From Acidobacteriota bacterium (lineage in GTDB: Bacteria > Acidobacteriota > Terriglobia > Bryobacterales > Bryobacteraceae), in NCBI GenBank assembly GCA_014584705.1, contig JACTMJ010000026.1, forward strand, positions 101,140-165,139: a stretch of 64,000 nucleotides of DNA, read 5' to 3'. This document shows positions 16,446 to 25,611 of this stretch, one piece after another. The first letter of the stretch is position 1. The number at the start of each line of letters is the position of its first letter. The translations under genes and the position numbers were made by a program. Under the pieces are notes generated by a model. That model did no database searches, had not been told where the DNA came from, and saw only the letters and a list, made by a program, of their open reading frames with translations.

Positions 16446-19400
16446 ATGAAAATCCACTCTTCATTCCTTTCCCGCGTCGCGCTGAGTGCTTCATTGGCGG
16501 CGCTGATGACGTTTTTCACGCCGGGAAGCGCGGCACAGGTGCTCTACGGCACCCTCGTCGGATCGATCTCCGACGCAAGCGGGGCGGCTGTCGCGGGCGC
16601 GGAAGTGACGGTATCCAATGCCGCTACCGGACAAGTCCGAACGGTCCTCTCCCAGGCGGACGGCTCATACAACGCGCCAAACTTGCAGGGTGGCGACTAC
16701 ACGATCGACGTGAAGCTGACCGGCTTCAAGACCGTCAAGCGGACCTCCATCCAGGTGGCGGTAAACAGCATTCGCAGAGAAGACTTCCGCCTGGAAGTCG
16801 GCGAAGTGACGCAGGAGATCACCGTTGAAGGCAGTGCGATGGCCCTGCAGACGGAGAAGGCCGATGTCAGCAGCGAGATCAGCGCCAGCACGGTCAACAA
16901 CCTTCCCATTGGCGGCTACCGGAATTATCAGAGCCTCATCAATCTGGTGCCCGGCGCCACGCCCGCCGCATTCCAGAACGCGGCCATCACGCGCCCCGGG
17001 CGCGCGCTGACCACGAACGTCAACGGCACCAACCGCAACAACAACGTCACCAAGCTTGACGGCGCGGTGAACATTTCCACGTGGCTCCCTCATCACGTGG
17101 CGTATGTGGCGCCCTCGGAGACCATTGAGACCGTAAACATCACGACCAACAATTTTGACGCAGAGCAGGGCCTGGCCGGCGGCGCAGCGGTTACGGTAGT
17201 CACGAAATCGGGAACCAACGATCTGCATGGTTCGCTGTTCGGCTATCACGACAACCAGCACCTGCGGGCCTGGGGCTTCTTTGAAACTCGTTCACCGAAC
17301 AAACCCAAGAGCATTCGAAACATTGACGGCTTCACGCTCGGCGGACCCATCAAGCGGGACAAGCTCTTCTTCTTCGGAGACTGGGAATCGACGCGCGAGC
17401 GCGTCAACCGCTACGGCCTCTTCACCGTACCCACCGCCGACCAGCGCGAGGGCAATTTCAGCGCCTACAACACGAAGATCTATGATCCGGCCACGGGGTC
17501 CGCGGACGGAAAAGGGCGTCAACTCTTCGCGGGAAATATCATCCCCAAGGCGCGTCAGAGCGCGATTGCCCAGAAGATCGTGAGTCTGGTCCCCACGCCC
17601 ACGCAAGGCGGAGTGGCCGCGAACTTCTACAATTCCGACAATCAGAAACTGGACCGCGATCAGTTCGACATCAAGACCAACTGGAACCGGACGGCAAGCC
17701 ACAGCCTCTGGGCGAAGTATAGCTTCATGCGCGGCATTGGCCACTGCAACCCCTCGCTTGGCTCCGCCGGAGGGTCCGGCCTTTGCGACACCGGCTCCGG
17801 TACCGGCTATAACCGTGCCCAGCTTGCCTCCGTCGGGCATACCTGGGTGGCGAGTTCCACCGTGGTGGTCGATGGCGTCATCGGGTTCACGCGCAACCTG
17901 ATCGATGTGACGCCGCCAAACTACGGCAAGAACATCGGTCTCGAGACCTGGGGAATCCCCGGGACCAACGGCCCGGACATCCGGCAGAGCGGCATGCCCA
18001 TCATTGCCATCGGCGGCTACACCTCGCTCGGGGATACCGACAGTTGGAACCCCGCATTCCAGCGCGATCAGAACTACAACCTCACCACCAACGTCGGCTG
18101 GTTGCGCGGCAAGCACGATATCCGCTTCGGGTTTGACGGCGTGCGCCACTATCTGAACCACTGGCAACCGGAACTCGGCCGCGGGCCGCGTGGCGGCCTC
18201 ACTTTTGGCGCCGGCCCCACCGCTCTCAATGGCGGTTCGGCCACGAACCAGTTCAATAGCTACGCCACCTTCCTGCTGGGTCTGCAGACTGCCGCTTCGA
18301 AGAGCGTGCAGTGGGAGAGCATGAACACGAGGGAATGGCAGATGGGCTTCTACGTGCGGGACCGCTGGCAGGTCACCTCCCGCACGACGCTTGTCGCTGG
18401 CTTGCGCTATGAACTGTTCCCCTTGCTTTCGCGCGCCCACACCGGCATCGAATTCTATGATCCGGCGACGAATATCCAATACCGCGGCGGGCTCGGCGGC
18501 AACCCCACCGATCTCGGGATCGCCACCAGCAAGAAGCTCTTTGCGCCCCGCCTCGGCATCACGCACCGGATCACTTCGAAGACCGTCATCCGCGCCGGTT
18601 ACGGCCTCACCTACAACCCCATGGTGCTCAGCCGCCCGTTCCGCGGCAGTTATCCGATGACGATCGACGCTTCGTTTACGTCTCCCAACAGTTACTCGTA
18701 CTTCGCCACGCTTGACCAGGGCATCCCGCTCTTCACCGGAGAAGATCCGACGGCCGGGTCCTATCAACTGCCCACGCGTTTCAGCATCCGCTCCCTCTGG
18801 CGGCCGGACGGCGAACGCCGCGTGGACCGGGGCTACATCCAATCCTGGAACCTCATCCTGGAGCGCGAACTGCCCGGCGGCTTCGTGGCGAGCGCGGGCT
18901 ATGTGGCAACCAAAACCGTGAAGAGCTTCGTTGATTGGGAGGCCAACAATGCACCCCCGGGAACCGGGCGCGCCGGGCAGCCCTTCAACCAGAAGTACGG
19001 CCGAACCGCTTCCACGCTCTTCATGAACGGCTGGGCGGACGGCAACTATCACTCACTTCAGACGACGCTGAATCGCTCCTTCCGCGGCGGCCTCATGCTG
19101 AAGGGCGCTTACACCTGGTCAAAAGCCATGGACATGCAGGACGACGACGGCTGGGGCGGCCTTCTCTGGAACTGGGCGCCGGTAATCGGGCGCAACTACG
19201 CCCGCTCCGGCTTCGACATCCCCCACAATCTCCAGATGGGCTTTGCCTACGAACTGCCCTTTGGGAAAGGCAAGCCGTTCCTGACGGAAGGGCTGGCCTC
19301 CGCCGTGCTCGGCGGCTGGCAGGCGAACGGAATCTTCTATGCCTTCAAGGGCAGGCCGTTTACCGTTTCCGCTCCCGGTACCTCGCTCAACGCCGTCTCG

Positions 19401-19754
19401 AACTCGCAGACGGCGGACCAGGTGAAATCCACCGTCGAGAAGCTCAATCAGGTTGGCCCGGGGGGGCACTACTTTGACCCCACTGCTTTCAAGACCGTCA
19501 CGGACGTTCGTTTCGGAACCAGCGGGCGCAATCTCTTGCGTGCGCCCGGAGTGGTTGGTATCGATGCCAGTATTTATCGACGATTCCGGATCACGGAACG
19601 CTTTCTTGGCGAGTTCCGCGCGGAGTCGTTCAACCTGACCAATACGCCGCAGTTCGGGAGGCCGAACGCCGATGCCTCGAGCGCGAACTTCATGAAAGTG
19701 CTCAGCGCCGGAGGCCAGCGGCAGTTCCGCTTCGGGCTCCGGCTGGAGTTCTAA
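16446..19754 (+). CDS. TonB-dependent receptor, Oar-like, with carboxypeptidase-regulatory domain
   Basis: The product has 1,102 residues. A signal peptide (about residues 1-30) precedes a Cna-B/carboxypeptidase-regulatory beta-sandwich (LVGSISDASGAAVAGAEVTV), then a plug region with a TKSGTNDLHGSLFGYH segment, and a long series of beta-barrel strands ending in RQFRFGLRLEF. No classical TonB box was picked out. This architecture is characteristic of the very large receptor families in Solibacter-like Acidobacteriota, which take up oligosaccharides or other large substrates across the outer membrane. It is transcribed away from the sugar-acid operon and followed after 54 nt by an RraA-like gene, so it likely serves the same pathway. 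Confidence 0.9.
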   Translation: MKIHSSFLSRVALSASLAALMTFFTPGSAAQVLYGTLVGSISDASGAAVAGAEVTVSNAATGQVRTVLSQADGSYNAPNLQGGDYTIDVKLTGFKTVKRTSIQVAVNSIRREDFRLEVGEVTQEITVEGSAMALQTEKADVSSEISASTVNNLPIGGYRNYQSLINLVPGATPAAFQNAAITRPGRALTTNVNGTNRNNNVTKLDGAVNISTWLPHHVAYVAPSETIETVNITTNNFDAEQGLAGGAAVTVVTKSGTNDLHGSLFGYHDNQHLRAWGFFETRSPNKPKSIRNIDGFTLGGPIKRDKLFFFGDWESTRERVNRYGLFTVPTADQREGNFSAYNTKIYDPATGSADGKGRQLFAGNIIPKARQSAIAQKIVSLVPTPTQGGVAANFYNSDNQKLDRDQFDIKTNWNRTASHSLWAKYSFMRGIGHCNPSLGSAGGSGLCDTGSGTGYNRAQLASVGHTWVASSTVVVDGVIGFTRNLIDVTPPNYGKNIGLETWGIPGTNGPDIRQSGMPIIAIGGYTSLGDTDSWNPAFQRDQNYNLTTNVGWLRGKHDIRFGFDGVRHYLNHWQPELGRGPRGGLTFGAGPTALNGGSATNQFNSYATFLLGLQTAASKSVQWESMNTREWQMGFYVRDRWQVTSRTTLVAGLRYELFPLLSRAHTGIEFYDPATNIQYRGGLGGNPTDLGIATSKKLFAPRLGITHRITSKTVIRAGYGLTYNPMVLSRPFRGSYPMTIDASFTSPNSYSYFATLDQGIPLFTGEDPTAGSYQLPTRFSIRSLWRPDGERRVDRGYIQSWNLILERELPGGFVASAGYVATKTVKSFVDWEANNAPPGTGRAGQPFNQKYGRTASTLFMNGWADGNYHSLQTTLNRSFRGGLMLKGAYTWSKAMDMQDDDGWGGLLWNWAPVIGRNYARSGFDIPHNLQMGFAYELPFGKGKPFLTEGLASAVLGGWQANGIFYAFKGRPFTVSAPGTSLNAVSNSQTADQVKSTVEKLNQVGPGGHYFDPTAFKTVTDVRFGTSGRNLLRAPGVVGIDASIYRRFRITERFLGEFRAESFNLTNTPQFGRPNADASSANFMKVLSAGGQRQFRFGLRLEF

Positions 19755-19808
19755 ACGGACGGATAAACCGGCGACGCATAACGGTTCGATAGAAGGAAGA
19801 GGAGTACC

Positions 19809-20513
19809 TTGTCTACGCACATCGATTACTTGACAGCCCACGAAGTGGACGTGGAGCAAGTCTGCGAACGATTCAGGCAGTTGTACGGCGGTTTGATTTA
19901 CGACGTGCTGGAGCATTTCGAGCGGCCTCATCAGGTGATCTCGCACGAGATCACGCCGCTCGAACCGGGCTCCCGGCTTGCCGGCCCGGCCTTTACGGTG
20001 AAAGGAACCATGAGCTGCGTGCGGGACGAGAGCAAGCGCTACAAGCGGCTCGAGATGATTCGCCAGATGCGCTATCCCTGCATTGAGGTTCGGGACCGCG
20101 GCACCCCGTTCCCCGTGGCTCTTTACGGGGAACTCAGCGCCAGCAGCGCACATGCTCACGGCGCCGTCGGCGCGCTCGTCGATGGCGCCGTTCGGGATAC
20201 CACGCACCTGCTCGCGATGGACTTCCCTGTTTTCTCAAGAGCACGGAATCCGGTGGAGGCCTTCGGGCGTTGGGCGCTCTTGGATTACCAGGTACCCGTA
20301 CTCATCAGCGGGGAGCTCACCGTCGCTGTCCAGGTAAACCCCGGCGATTTCATCTTCGGCGATTACGATGGCGTCATCGTCATTCCCAGGGAGCTCACCC
20401 TCGCGGTTCTGGAGGAGTGTGAGCGCGTGAAGGGCATTGAGGACCTAGCCCGTGTGGAGTTCGCGCGTGGAGAAGACCCGGTGGCTGTTTTCGAACGGCA
20501 CAAGAGGCTGTGA
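19809..20513 (+). CDS. RraA-like / HMG-aldolase-family protein
   Basis: The product has 234 residues from a TTG start preceded by the strong ribosome-binding sequence AGGAAGAGGAG. The core motif GALVDGAVRDT gives the Arg-Asp pair that binds pyruvate and metal in the 4-hydroxy-4-methyl-2-oxoglutarate aldolase group, and NPGDFIFGDYDGVIVIP is the conserved C-terminal strand. Many members are metal-dependent pyruvate aldolases or oxaloacetate decarboxylases; the E. coli RraA member instead inhibits RNase E. Next to a sugar-acid dehydratase locus, an aldolase that splits a keto acid is the better reading. The gene probably shares a transcript with the receptor gene. Confidence 0.82.
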   Translation: MSTHIDYLTAHEVDVEQVCERFRQLYGGLIYDVLEHFERPHQVISHEITPLEPGSRLAGPAFTVKGTMSCVRDESKRYKRLEMIRQMRYPCIEVRDRGTPFPVALYGELSASSAHAHGAVGALVDGAVRDTTHLLAMDFPVFSRARNPVEAFGRWALLDYQVPVLISGELTVAVQVNPGDFIFGDYDGVIVIPRELTLAVLEECERVKGIEDLARVEFARGEDPVAVFERHKRL

Positions 20514-20526
20514 CGTGGCGCGCCGT

Positions 20527-21426
20527 TCAATCCCGGTCGAGCAGGTCCTTGCTTTGGCGGGCGATCTCGACCAAACCCTGCACGGCGGGCGGCAGGATGC
20601 CGGCCCGCCGCACCGCCAGCACGATCCTCGATGTCAGCGGAGCGGCGTCGCCGATCTTCACTTCCACCAGTTCGCCGGACGCCAGTTCCGCGCTGACGGA
20701 CCACTGGGGCAGCATGCCAATACCCACTCCGATGCGGACCATCGATTTAATGGCCTCGGCATGATCGAAGCGCATCACCACACGCGGGCGAATGCCCAAG
20801 CGCAGGAAATACGCGTCAATGGCGCGTTCGATCTGCGACCCTTCCTTGAACAGCACGAATGGCTGGCCGCCCGGGTCGTTGCGTACACCCTCTCTGCCGC
20901 CGAAATCGCGGGATGCCACGGCGACGATCCGGTAGGGCCAGGAGGCCACGATATTCGGTCCCAGCGCGTCCATCGCATCCGACGCGACAAACATCGCGGC
21001 GTCGAGCGCCGCTTCGTCGAGCGCGTGAACCAGGCTCGCCGTACTTCCCGTATCCACCGTTACTTCGATTTCCGGATAACCCGCCCGGAAAGTGCTCAAC
21101 AGCCTCGGAAGAACGATGATGCTGATTCCCGCTCCGCTGCCCAGCCGAAGCACGCCGCGCTTCATCTCCTTCCACTCCTCGAATGCCGCCATCGTTTCCC
21201 GGTACTGGGCCAGCAGGTTGCGCGCATAGGGGAGCAGCGTCTCTCCGGCTTGCGTCAGCCGCAGTTTTCGTCCCGCTTTCTCATAGAGTCTCGCGCCGAG
21301 TTCCTGTTCCAGCATCTTAATTTGCTTGTGGACGGCGGCGGGGCTCAAGTGAAGCGCCTCGGCCGCGCGCGTGATATTGCGCAGGTCGCTCAGGACGACG
21401 AAGCTTCGAATCTCCCGCAATTCCAT
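20527..21426 (-). CDS. LysR-family transcriptional regulator
   Basis: The product has 299 residues. The N terminus MELREIRSFVVLSDLRN and LHLSPAAVHKQIKMLEQELG form the LysR winged helix-turn-helix. The remainder is the periplasmic-binding-protein-like effector domain (LRLGSGAGISIIVLPRLL and so on). The ATG at 21426 gives the usual LysR start; an in-frame TTG at 21462 would add 12 residues and would put a symmetric operator-like sequence inside the gene, so it is less likely. The gene converges on the RraA-like gene and diverges from the hexosaminidase gene, so it may control either side or itself. Confidence 0.88.
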   Translation of the reverse strand: MELREIRSFVVLSDLRNITRAAEALHLSPAAVHKQIKMLEQELGARLYEKAGRKLRLTQAGETLLPYARNLLAQYRETMAAFEEWKEMKRGVLRLGSGAGISIIVLPRLLSTFRAGYPEIEVTVDTGSTASLVHALDEAALDAAMFVASDAMDALGPNIVASWPYRIVAVASRDFGGREGVRNDPGGQPFVLFKEGSQIERAIDAYFLRLGIRPRVVMRFDHAEAIKSMVRIGVGIGMLPQWSVSAELASGELVEVKIGDAAPLTSRIVLAVRRAGILPPAVQGLVEIARQSKDLLDRD

Positions 21427-21435
21427 GAGTTGATC

Positions 21436-21452
21436 ATTCGCGAATTGCGAAT
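21436..21452. promoter_or_regulatory. Candidate LysR-box palindrome
   Basis: ATTCGC-GAATT-GCGAAT is a 6-bp inverted repeat with a 5-nt spacer and fits the T-N11-A pattern of LysR sites. It lies 9 nt upstream of the LysR start codon, inside the 113-bp space shared with the divergent GH20 gene. Autoregulation is the simplest role. Confidence 0.4.
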
Positions 21453-21539
21453 CTTCGGTCAAGAGAATTTACGTACGATAAATCAAACGCAGGGCGGGCA
21501 GGACCCTCGCCTCCGCCGCCAGAAGAAGGGAAGTCACCG

Positions 21540-23075
21540 ATGAAACGAGTCCTCATCCTCTCCGCGCTTATCTTCATCCTGTTTCTCGCGGCACCGGTAT
21601 CCGCGAGCACGCCTCTGATTACGCCTCCGCCCCGGCAGGTGGAATGGCTGCCCGCCGCCGTCACTGTGGGGCGCGGAATCGCCATCAGCGCCGCCTCTCC
21701 GGAAGAGCAACAGATCGGTCGCGTGATCGCGCAGGAGTTCACACGCCTGCATGCTATTCCAACGGCGAGGAATGCCAAGGGCGCGATGGAGGTGGTGCTC
21801 GCACTTTCCGCCAGCCCGCGCGGGAAGGCCCTCCTGGATGCAAGTGCTCAGGCGTCCCAGTATCGGGCCGCGCCGGGAGACGAGAAGTATCTTCTTGAGA
21901 CCGATGCCAACCGCGTCGTGATTGTGGCGGAAACCCCGCGAGGGCTGCTCTACGGCGGCATGACCTTGCTGCAAATGACGACGAAGGCGGCCGGCCGCAC
22001 GGAGATCGCCGGAGCAAGGATGGTGGATTACCCGCAACTTGGCTTCCGCAGCCTGCACATCTGCATCTTCCCGAACACCGAACTCGAAGGAGTGCGCCAG
22101 GCCATTCTGCTGGCCGCGCGCTACAAGTACAACGCCATCGTCATCGAGCCCTGGGCCTCGCTCAAGTCCGTCAAGCATCCGGAAACGGCCTACGAGCACA
22201 CCTACACGCCGGACCAGATCCGGCCCCTCATCCATCTGGGGAAAGCCCTCCAGATGGAGATGATCCCGATGCTGAACTCCTGGGGACACGCGAGCGGCAT
22301 GCGAGGCAATTCGGCCCAGCATGTGGTCCTTGACCGCTTCCCACAGTTCAAGCCGCTCTATGAGGAAGACGGCTGGTCCTTCTGCCTCACCAATCCGGAT
22401 ATCTATCCGCACCTGTTTGACCGCTATGGCGAACTCCTGGAGTTGTTTGAGAATCCCAGGTACTTTCACCTCGGCCTGGACGAAGCCTGGGGCCATCGCG
22501 GCTTGATGGAAAGCAATCGCTGCCGGGGCGAGAACCCGCGCGAGACCCTGGCGGCCCACCTGAAGAAGATCGTCGGCTATTTCAGCGAGCGCAATATCCA
22601 GGTCTTCATGTGGCACGACATGTTCATCCAACGGGATCACCCCACCCTGGGGCGGCTCTCCCCGGCCAACAGTATCCCGCCCTTCAATAGCCACCTCGTT
22701 CTGGAGCAGCTTCCGAAGAACGTGATCATGGCCGCCTGGAACTACAGCGCCACCCAGGAGTGGCCCGTCATGCAGTATTTCGAGGAGAAGGGTTTTCCCG
22801 TAGTGGCATGCCCTTGGAAGGTGAGAAAGAACGCGGTCCAGATGGTCGAGACCTCGAAGAAGCTCGGCATCATGGGCATGATGCAAACCACCTGGGATTC
22901 GCTGGATGTGACGCTGCCCACCGTGGGGGAAGCCGGCGTGGTCGCCTGGACGGAGCCTGGCTTCAAGATCGACGCAATTCCCTATGACGGCGGCTTCCTG
23001 AACCCCATCCGCCAACTGTCCATCACCTCGTTGCCAAAGCTCGAAAACACGCTGCGAAGCAGCGCCAGGAGGTAG
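21540..23075 (+). CDS. GH20-like exported beta-N-acetylhexosaminidase
   Basis: The product has 511 residues. A signal peptide (MKRVLILSALIFILFLAAPV) is followed by the alpha/beta domain typical of GH20 (VVIVAETPRGLLYGGMTLLQ) and then the TIM barrel. The catalytic pair is in HLGLDEAW, with Asp at about residue 314 and Glu next to it, matching the H-x-G-x-D-E motif. Substrate-assisted removal of terminal beta-GlcNAc or GalNAc outside the cytoplasm is expected. The next gene starts 5 nt downstream and encodes an alpha-N-acetylglucosaminidase-like enzyme, so the pair covers both anomers of terminal HexNAc. The family is fairly clear, though the protein is shorter than many GH20 enzymes. Confidence 0.82.
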   Translation: MKRVLILSALIFILFLAAPVSASTPLITPPPRQVEWLPAAVTVGRGIAISAASPEEQQIGRVIAQEFTRLHAIPTARNAKGAMEVVLALSASPRGKALLDASAQASQYRAAPGDEKYLLETDANRVVIVAETPRGLLYGGMTLLQMTTKAAGRTEIAGARMVDYPQLGFRSLHICIFPNTELEGVRQAILLAARYKYNAIVIEPWASLKSVKHPETAYEHTYTPDQIRPLIHLGKALQMEMIPMLNSWGHASGMRGNSAQHVVLDRFPQFKPLYEEDGWSFCLTNPDIYPHLFDRYGELLELFENPRYFHLGLDEAWGHRGLMESNRCRGENPRETLAAHLKKIVGYFSERNIQVFMWHDMFIQRDHPTLGRLSPANSIPPFNSHLVLEQLPKNVIMAAWNYSATQEWPVMQYFEEKGFPVVACPWKVRKNAVQMVETSKKLGIMGMMQTTWDSLDVTLPTVGEAGVVAWTEPGFKIDAIPYDGGFLNPIRQLSITSLPKLENTLRSSARR

Positions 23076-23080
23076 CCCCG

Positions 23081-25522
23081 ATGAGGAAGCGCATCCTGCC
23101 GCTTCGCGTGCTTCTGCTGGCCGCGACGCTCGCCGTCTGGGCCGCGGGGCAGCCTCGTGCCGTGACCGTGGTGACGCCGCTCCGAGCGGAGAAGGCGTAC
23201 GCGATCGCGGGCGAGACCTTTGCCTCGCTCTGGGAGCAGGTCACGGGAACGCGCCCCGCGGTGGTCGAATACATCCAGCCCTTCCGCGCCAGCCCGCCTC
23301 CGGGGGACCTCGTCTTCATCGGGTCGGACGCCGTGAATCCTCTGGTTCACCAACTCATCCAGCAAGGCAAAGCGCGTGCGCTCGGGATCGAATACGGGGG
23401 CGACGGCTATCGTCTGCTCTCCATCAAGGACGAAAATCGCACGGTGCTGGTGGTCGCTGGAGGTTCGGGCCGTTCCACCCTCTATGCGGTCTATGACTTC
23501 TTCCACCGCCGCGCCGGCGCGGAATACTTCTGGGATGGTGACCGCATTCCCCATCGGCTGTCGATCGATCTGACCGGGCTGGACGTCACCGAGAAACCCC
23601 GTTTTGAGTATCGCGGCCTCCGCTACTTCGCCCATCGCGGCCTGCATCGCTTTCAGGCTGAGCACTGGGATCTGGAGGATTGGAAGCGCGAGATCGATTG
23701 GATGCTGAAGAAGCGTTTCAATCTCTTCATGCTGCGCACCGGCATCGACGACCTGTTCCAGCGCGCTTTCCCCGGTGAGGTTCCTTACCCTCCGGAAAAT
23801 GCGAAGGATCCTGATGGCGTGGATCGAAGCTACAATGACCGGACCTCTTTCTGGCCGCTCAAGTACCGGGGCGAACTTCGGCGCGCAGTGCTTGCCTACG
23901 CGGCCGATCGCGGCCTGCTACACCCGGAGGATACCGGCACCATGACGCACTGGTATTCCCACACACCGTCCGCCCTCTATCGCAGCCGGCCCGATTTCCC
24001 TCTGATCACCGATCAGAAGACCGGATATCAGCTCCCCACGCACGCCATCTGGGATATCGAAAAGCAGGAAACCTGGGATCTCTACTGGCATCTCACCAAG
24101 ACCCACATCGCGGAGTACAGCCGCCGCGCTCCCCGCCTCTTCCATACCATTGGCATGGCGGAGAGAACTTTCGGCGCTTCGGATGAAGACAATCTCCAGC
24201 GGAAACTGTACGTCTACCGCCGCACGCAGCAGAAGATTCGCGAGGAGTATCCGGACGTGCCCTTGCTCATCGCCAGTTGGGATCTCTACGGATGGTGGAA
24301 GAACGGCGACGTGGCGAAGCTCCTCCCGGAATTCGACCCCGCGCGCACCATTCTTCTTGACTACACGGCGGAGGTGAGAGGCCGCAAGACATACAAGGAT
24401 TGGGGTGTGCTCGGGCGCTTCCCGTGGATCTTCGGCGTCTTCCATGGCTTCGCCTGGAATAGCGACATGCACGAGGATTACCAGGATCTGGCTCCTCGCA
24501 TCACGGAAGCCGCCGCGGACGAGAAGTGCCGGGGCCTCGTGGTCTGGAGCGAGATCTCGCACAACGATACCTTCATGCTGGAGTATCTCGCTGCGAACTC
24601 CTGGAATCCGGCGACTCCCGCGCCCGACGACGCCGTTGCGCGCTACGTTGCGTCTCGCTATCCCGAAGCCATGCGGCCTCGCATGCTCTCAATCTGGAAC
24701 GACTTTCTGCCCGCGTCGGAGGCGTCACACTGGGTCCAAAACGGGCCGGGCGCAATCACATTCGGGGACCCGCAATTCCGCACGCTCACCAATCCCGCGT
24801 TCATTGACCTCACGCCGGAGCGCCTCGCGCAACTGAAGTCCGAGTATGAACGCATCCGTCCGCTCCTTGCCAATGCCCCAGCTGCCATCGAGAAACTCAG
24901 CCGGATGGCCGCCGAGGCTCATGGCAACGAAATGTGGCGCAGAGATGCCATCGACATCGCGCGCACTCTCGCCAACCGGGCTCTGCTTCTCTCGCTGCTG
25001 AAGAGTTCGCTGGAGATGGAAGCCTGGCGCACCCGTGCGGGCGTGGGGCACGATCAAAAGGTCCGGCAGCTTGCGGGTATATCCGAAACGCTGCTGGCTT
25101 CCCTGGCCGATCTGCTGGAGGGTGCGCCGGAGTTCTCGATGCAGGCTTCGATCGGCCGCCTCGCCCTGGCGCAGCCGCTCAATGGAATCCAGCCCGTAGT
25201 GAATCCGCATACGGAGCAAACGCTCAAGTCGAATGCGGAGAACAACTATTGCCGCAGCCATCACTACGAGATGGTCCGGCATCTCTATCCGGCTGAGCTG
25301 CACTCTTACTGGGAGTACGTCCTTCGCCGGATGGAGGCAGGTGATCGCAGCGCCTGGAAACGCCCAGCGGAGTTTTCAACCCTATCTCAGGTACATCGGG
25401 ACAAGTTCTACGCAACGCCGCTGGCCGCGATGGCCCCGGCCCGGCCAGCCTCCCCGGAGCAACTTGCGGCCGCTCTCGACAAACTGGCTCTGGAGACGCG
25501 GAAGCTGCTGGCCATTCAGTAG
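23081..25522 (+). CDS. GH89-like alpha-N-acetylglucosaminidase, exported
   Basis: The product has 813 residues with an N-terminal signal peptide (LRVLLLAATLAVWAAGQ). The N-terminal domain VLVVAGGSGRSTLYAVYDF and GAEYFWDGDRIP is the helper domain seen before the barrel in GH20, GH67, GH84 and GH89 enzymes. The central part (YRGLRYFAHRGLHRF, DWKREIDWMLKKRFNLFMLR, WDLYGWWKNGD) and the long helical C-terminal region resemble NAGLU-type GH89 enzymes more than the others. I could not place the catalytic glutamates with certainty. It follows the hexosaminidase gene by 5 nt and must be co-transcribed. A role in degrading glycosaminoglycan-like or N-acetylglucosamine-rich glycans is likely. Confidence 0.65.
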   Translation: MRKRILPLRVLLLAATLAVWAAGQPRAVTVVTPLRAEKAYAIAGETFASLWEQVTGTRPAVVEYIQPFRASPPPGDLVFIGSDAVNPLVHQLIQQGKARALGIEYGGDGYRLLSIKDENRTVLVVAGGSGRSTLYAVYDFFHRRAGAEYFWDGDRIPHRLSIDLTGLDVTEKPRFEYRGLRYFAHRGLHRFQAEHWDLEDWKREIDWMLKKRFNLFMLRTGIDDLFQRAFPGEVPYPPENAKDPDGVDRSYNDRTSFWPLKYRGELRRAVLAYAADRGLLHPEDTGTMTHWYSHTPSALYRSRPDFPLITDQKTGYQLPTHAIWDIEKQETWDLYWHLTKTHIAEYSRRAPRLFHTIGMAERTFGASDEDNLQRKLYVYRRTQQKIREEYPDVPLLIASWDLYGWWKNGDVAKLLPEFDPARTILLDYTAEVRGRKTYKDWGVLGRFPWIFGVFHGFAWNSDMHEDYQDLAPRITEAAADEKCRGLVVWSEISHNDTFMLEYLAANSWNPATPAPDDAVARYVASRYPEAMRPRMLSIWNDFLPASEASHWVQNGPGAITFGDPQFRTLTNPAFIDLTPERLAQLKSEYERIRPLLANAPAAIEKLSRMAAEAHGNEMWRRDAIDIARTLANRALLLSLLKSSLEMEAWRTRAGVGHDQKVRQLAGISETLLASLADLLEGAPEFSMQASIGRLALAQPLNGIQPVVNPHTEQTLKSNAENNYCRSHHYEMVRHLYPAELHSYWEYVLRRMEAGDRSAWKRPAEFSTLSQVHRDKFYATPLAAMAPARPASPEQLAAALDKLALETRKLLAIQ

Positions 25523-25611
25523 CTCTTCCGCCTGGACAATTCACTTGCGACCGACACACGCCGCTCGGACGGTATCGCCTGGGCGGTGGCCGTGCTATTC
25601 TCCTTGGCGAG

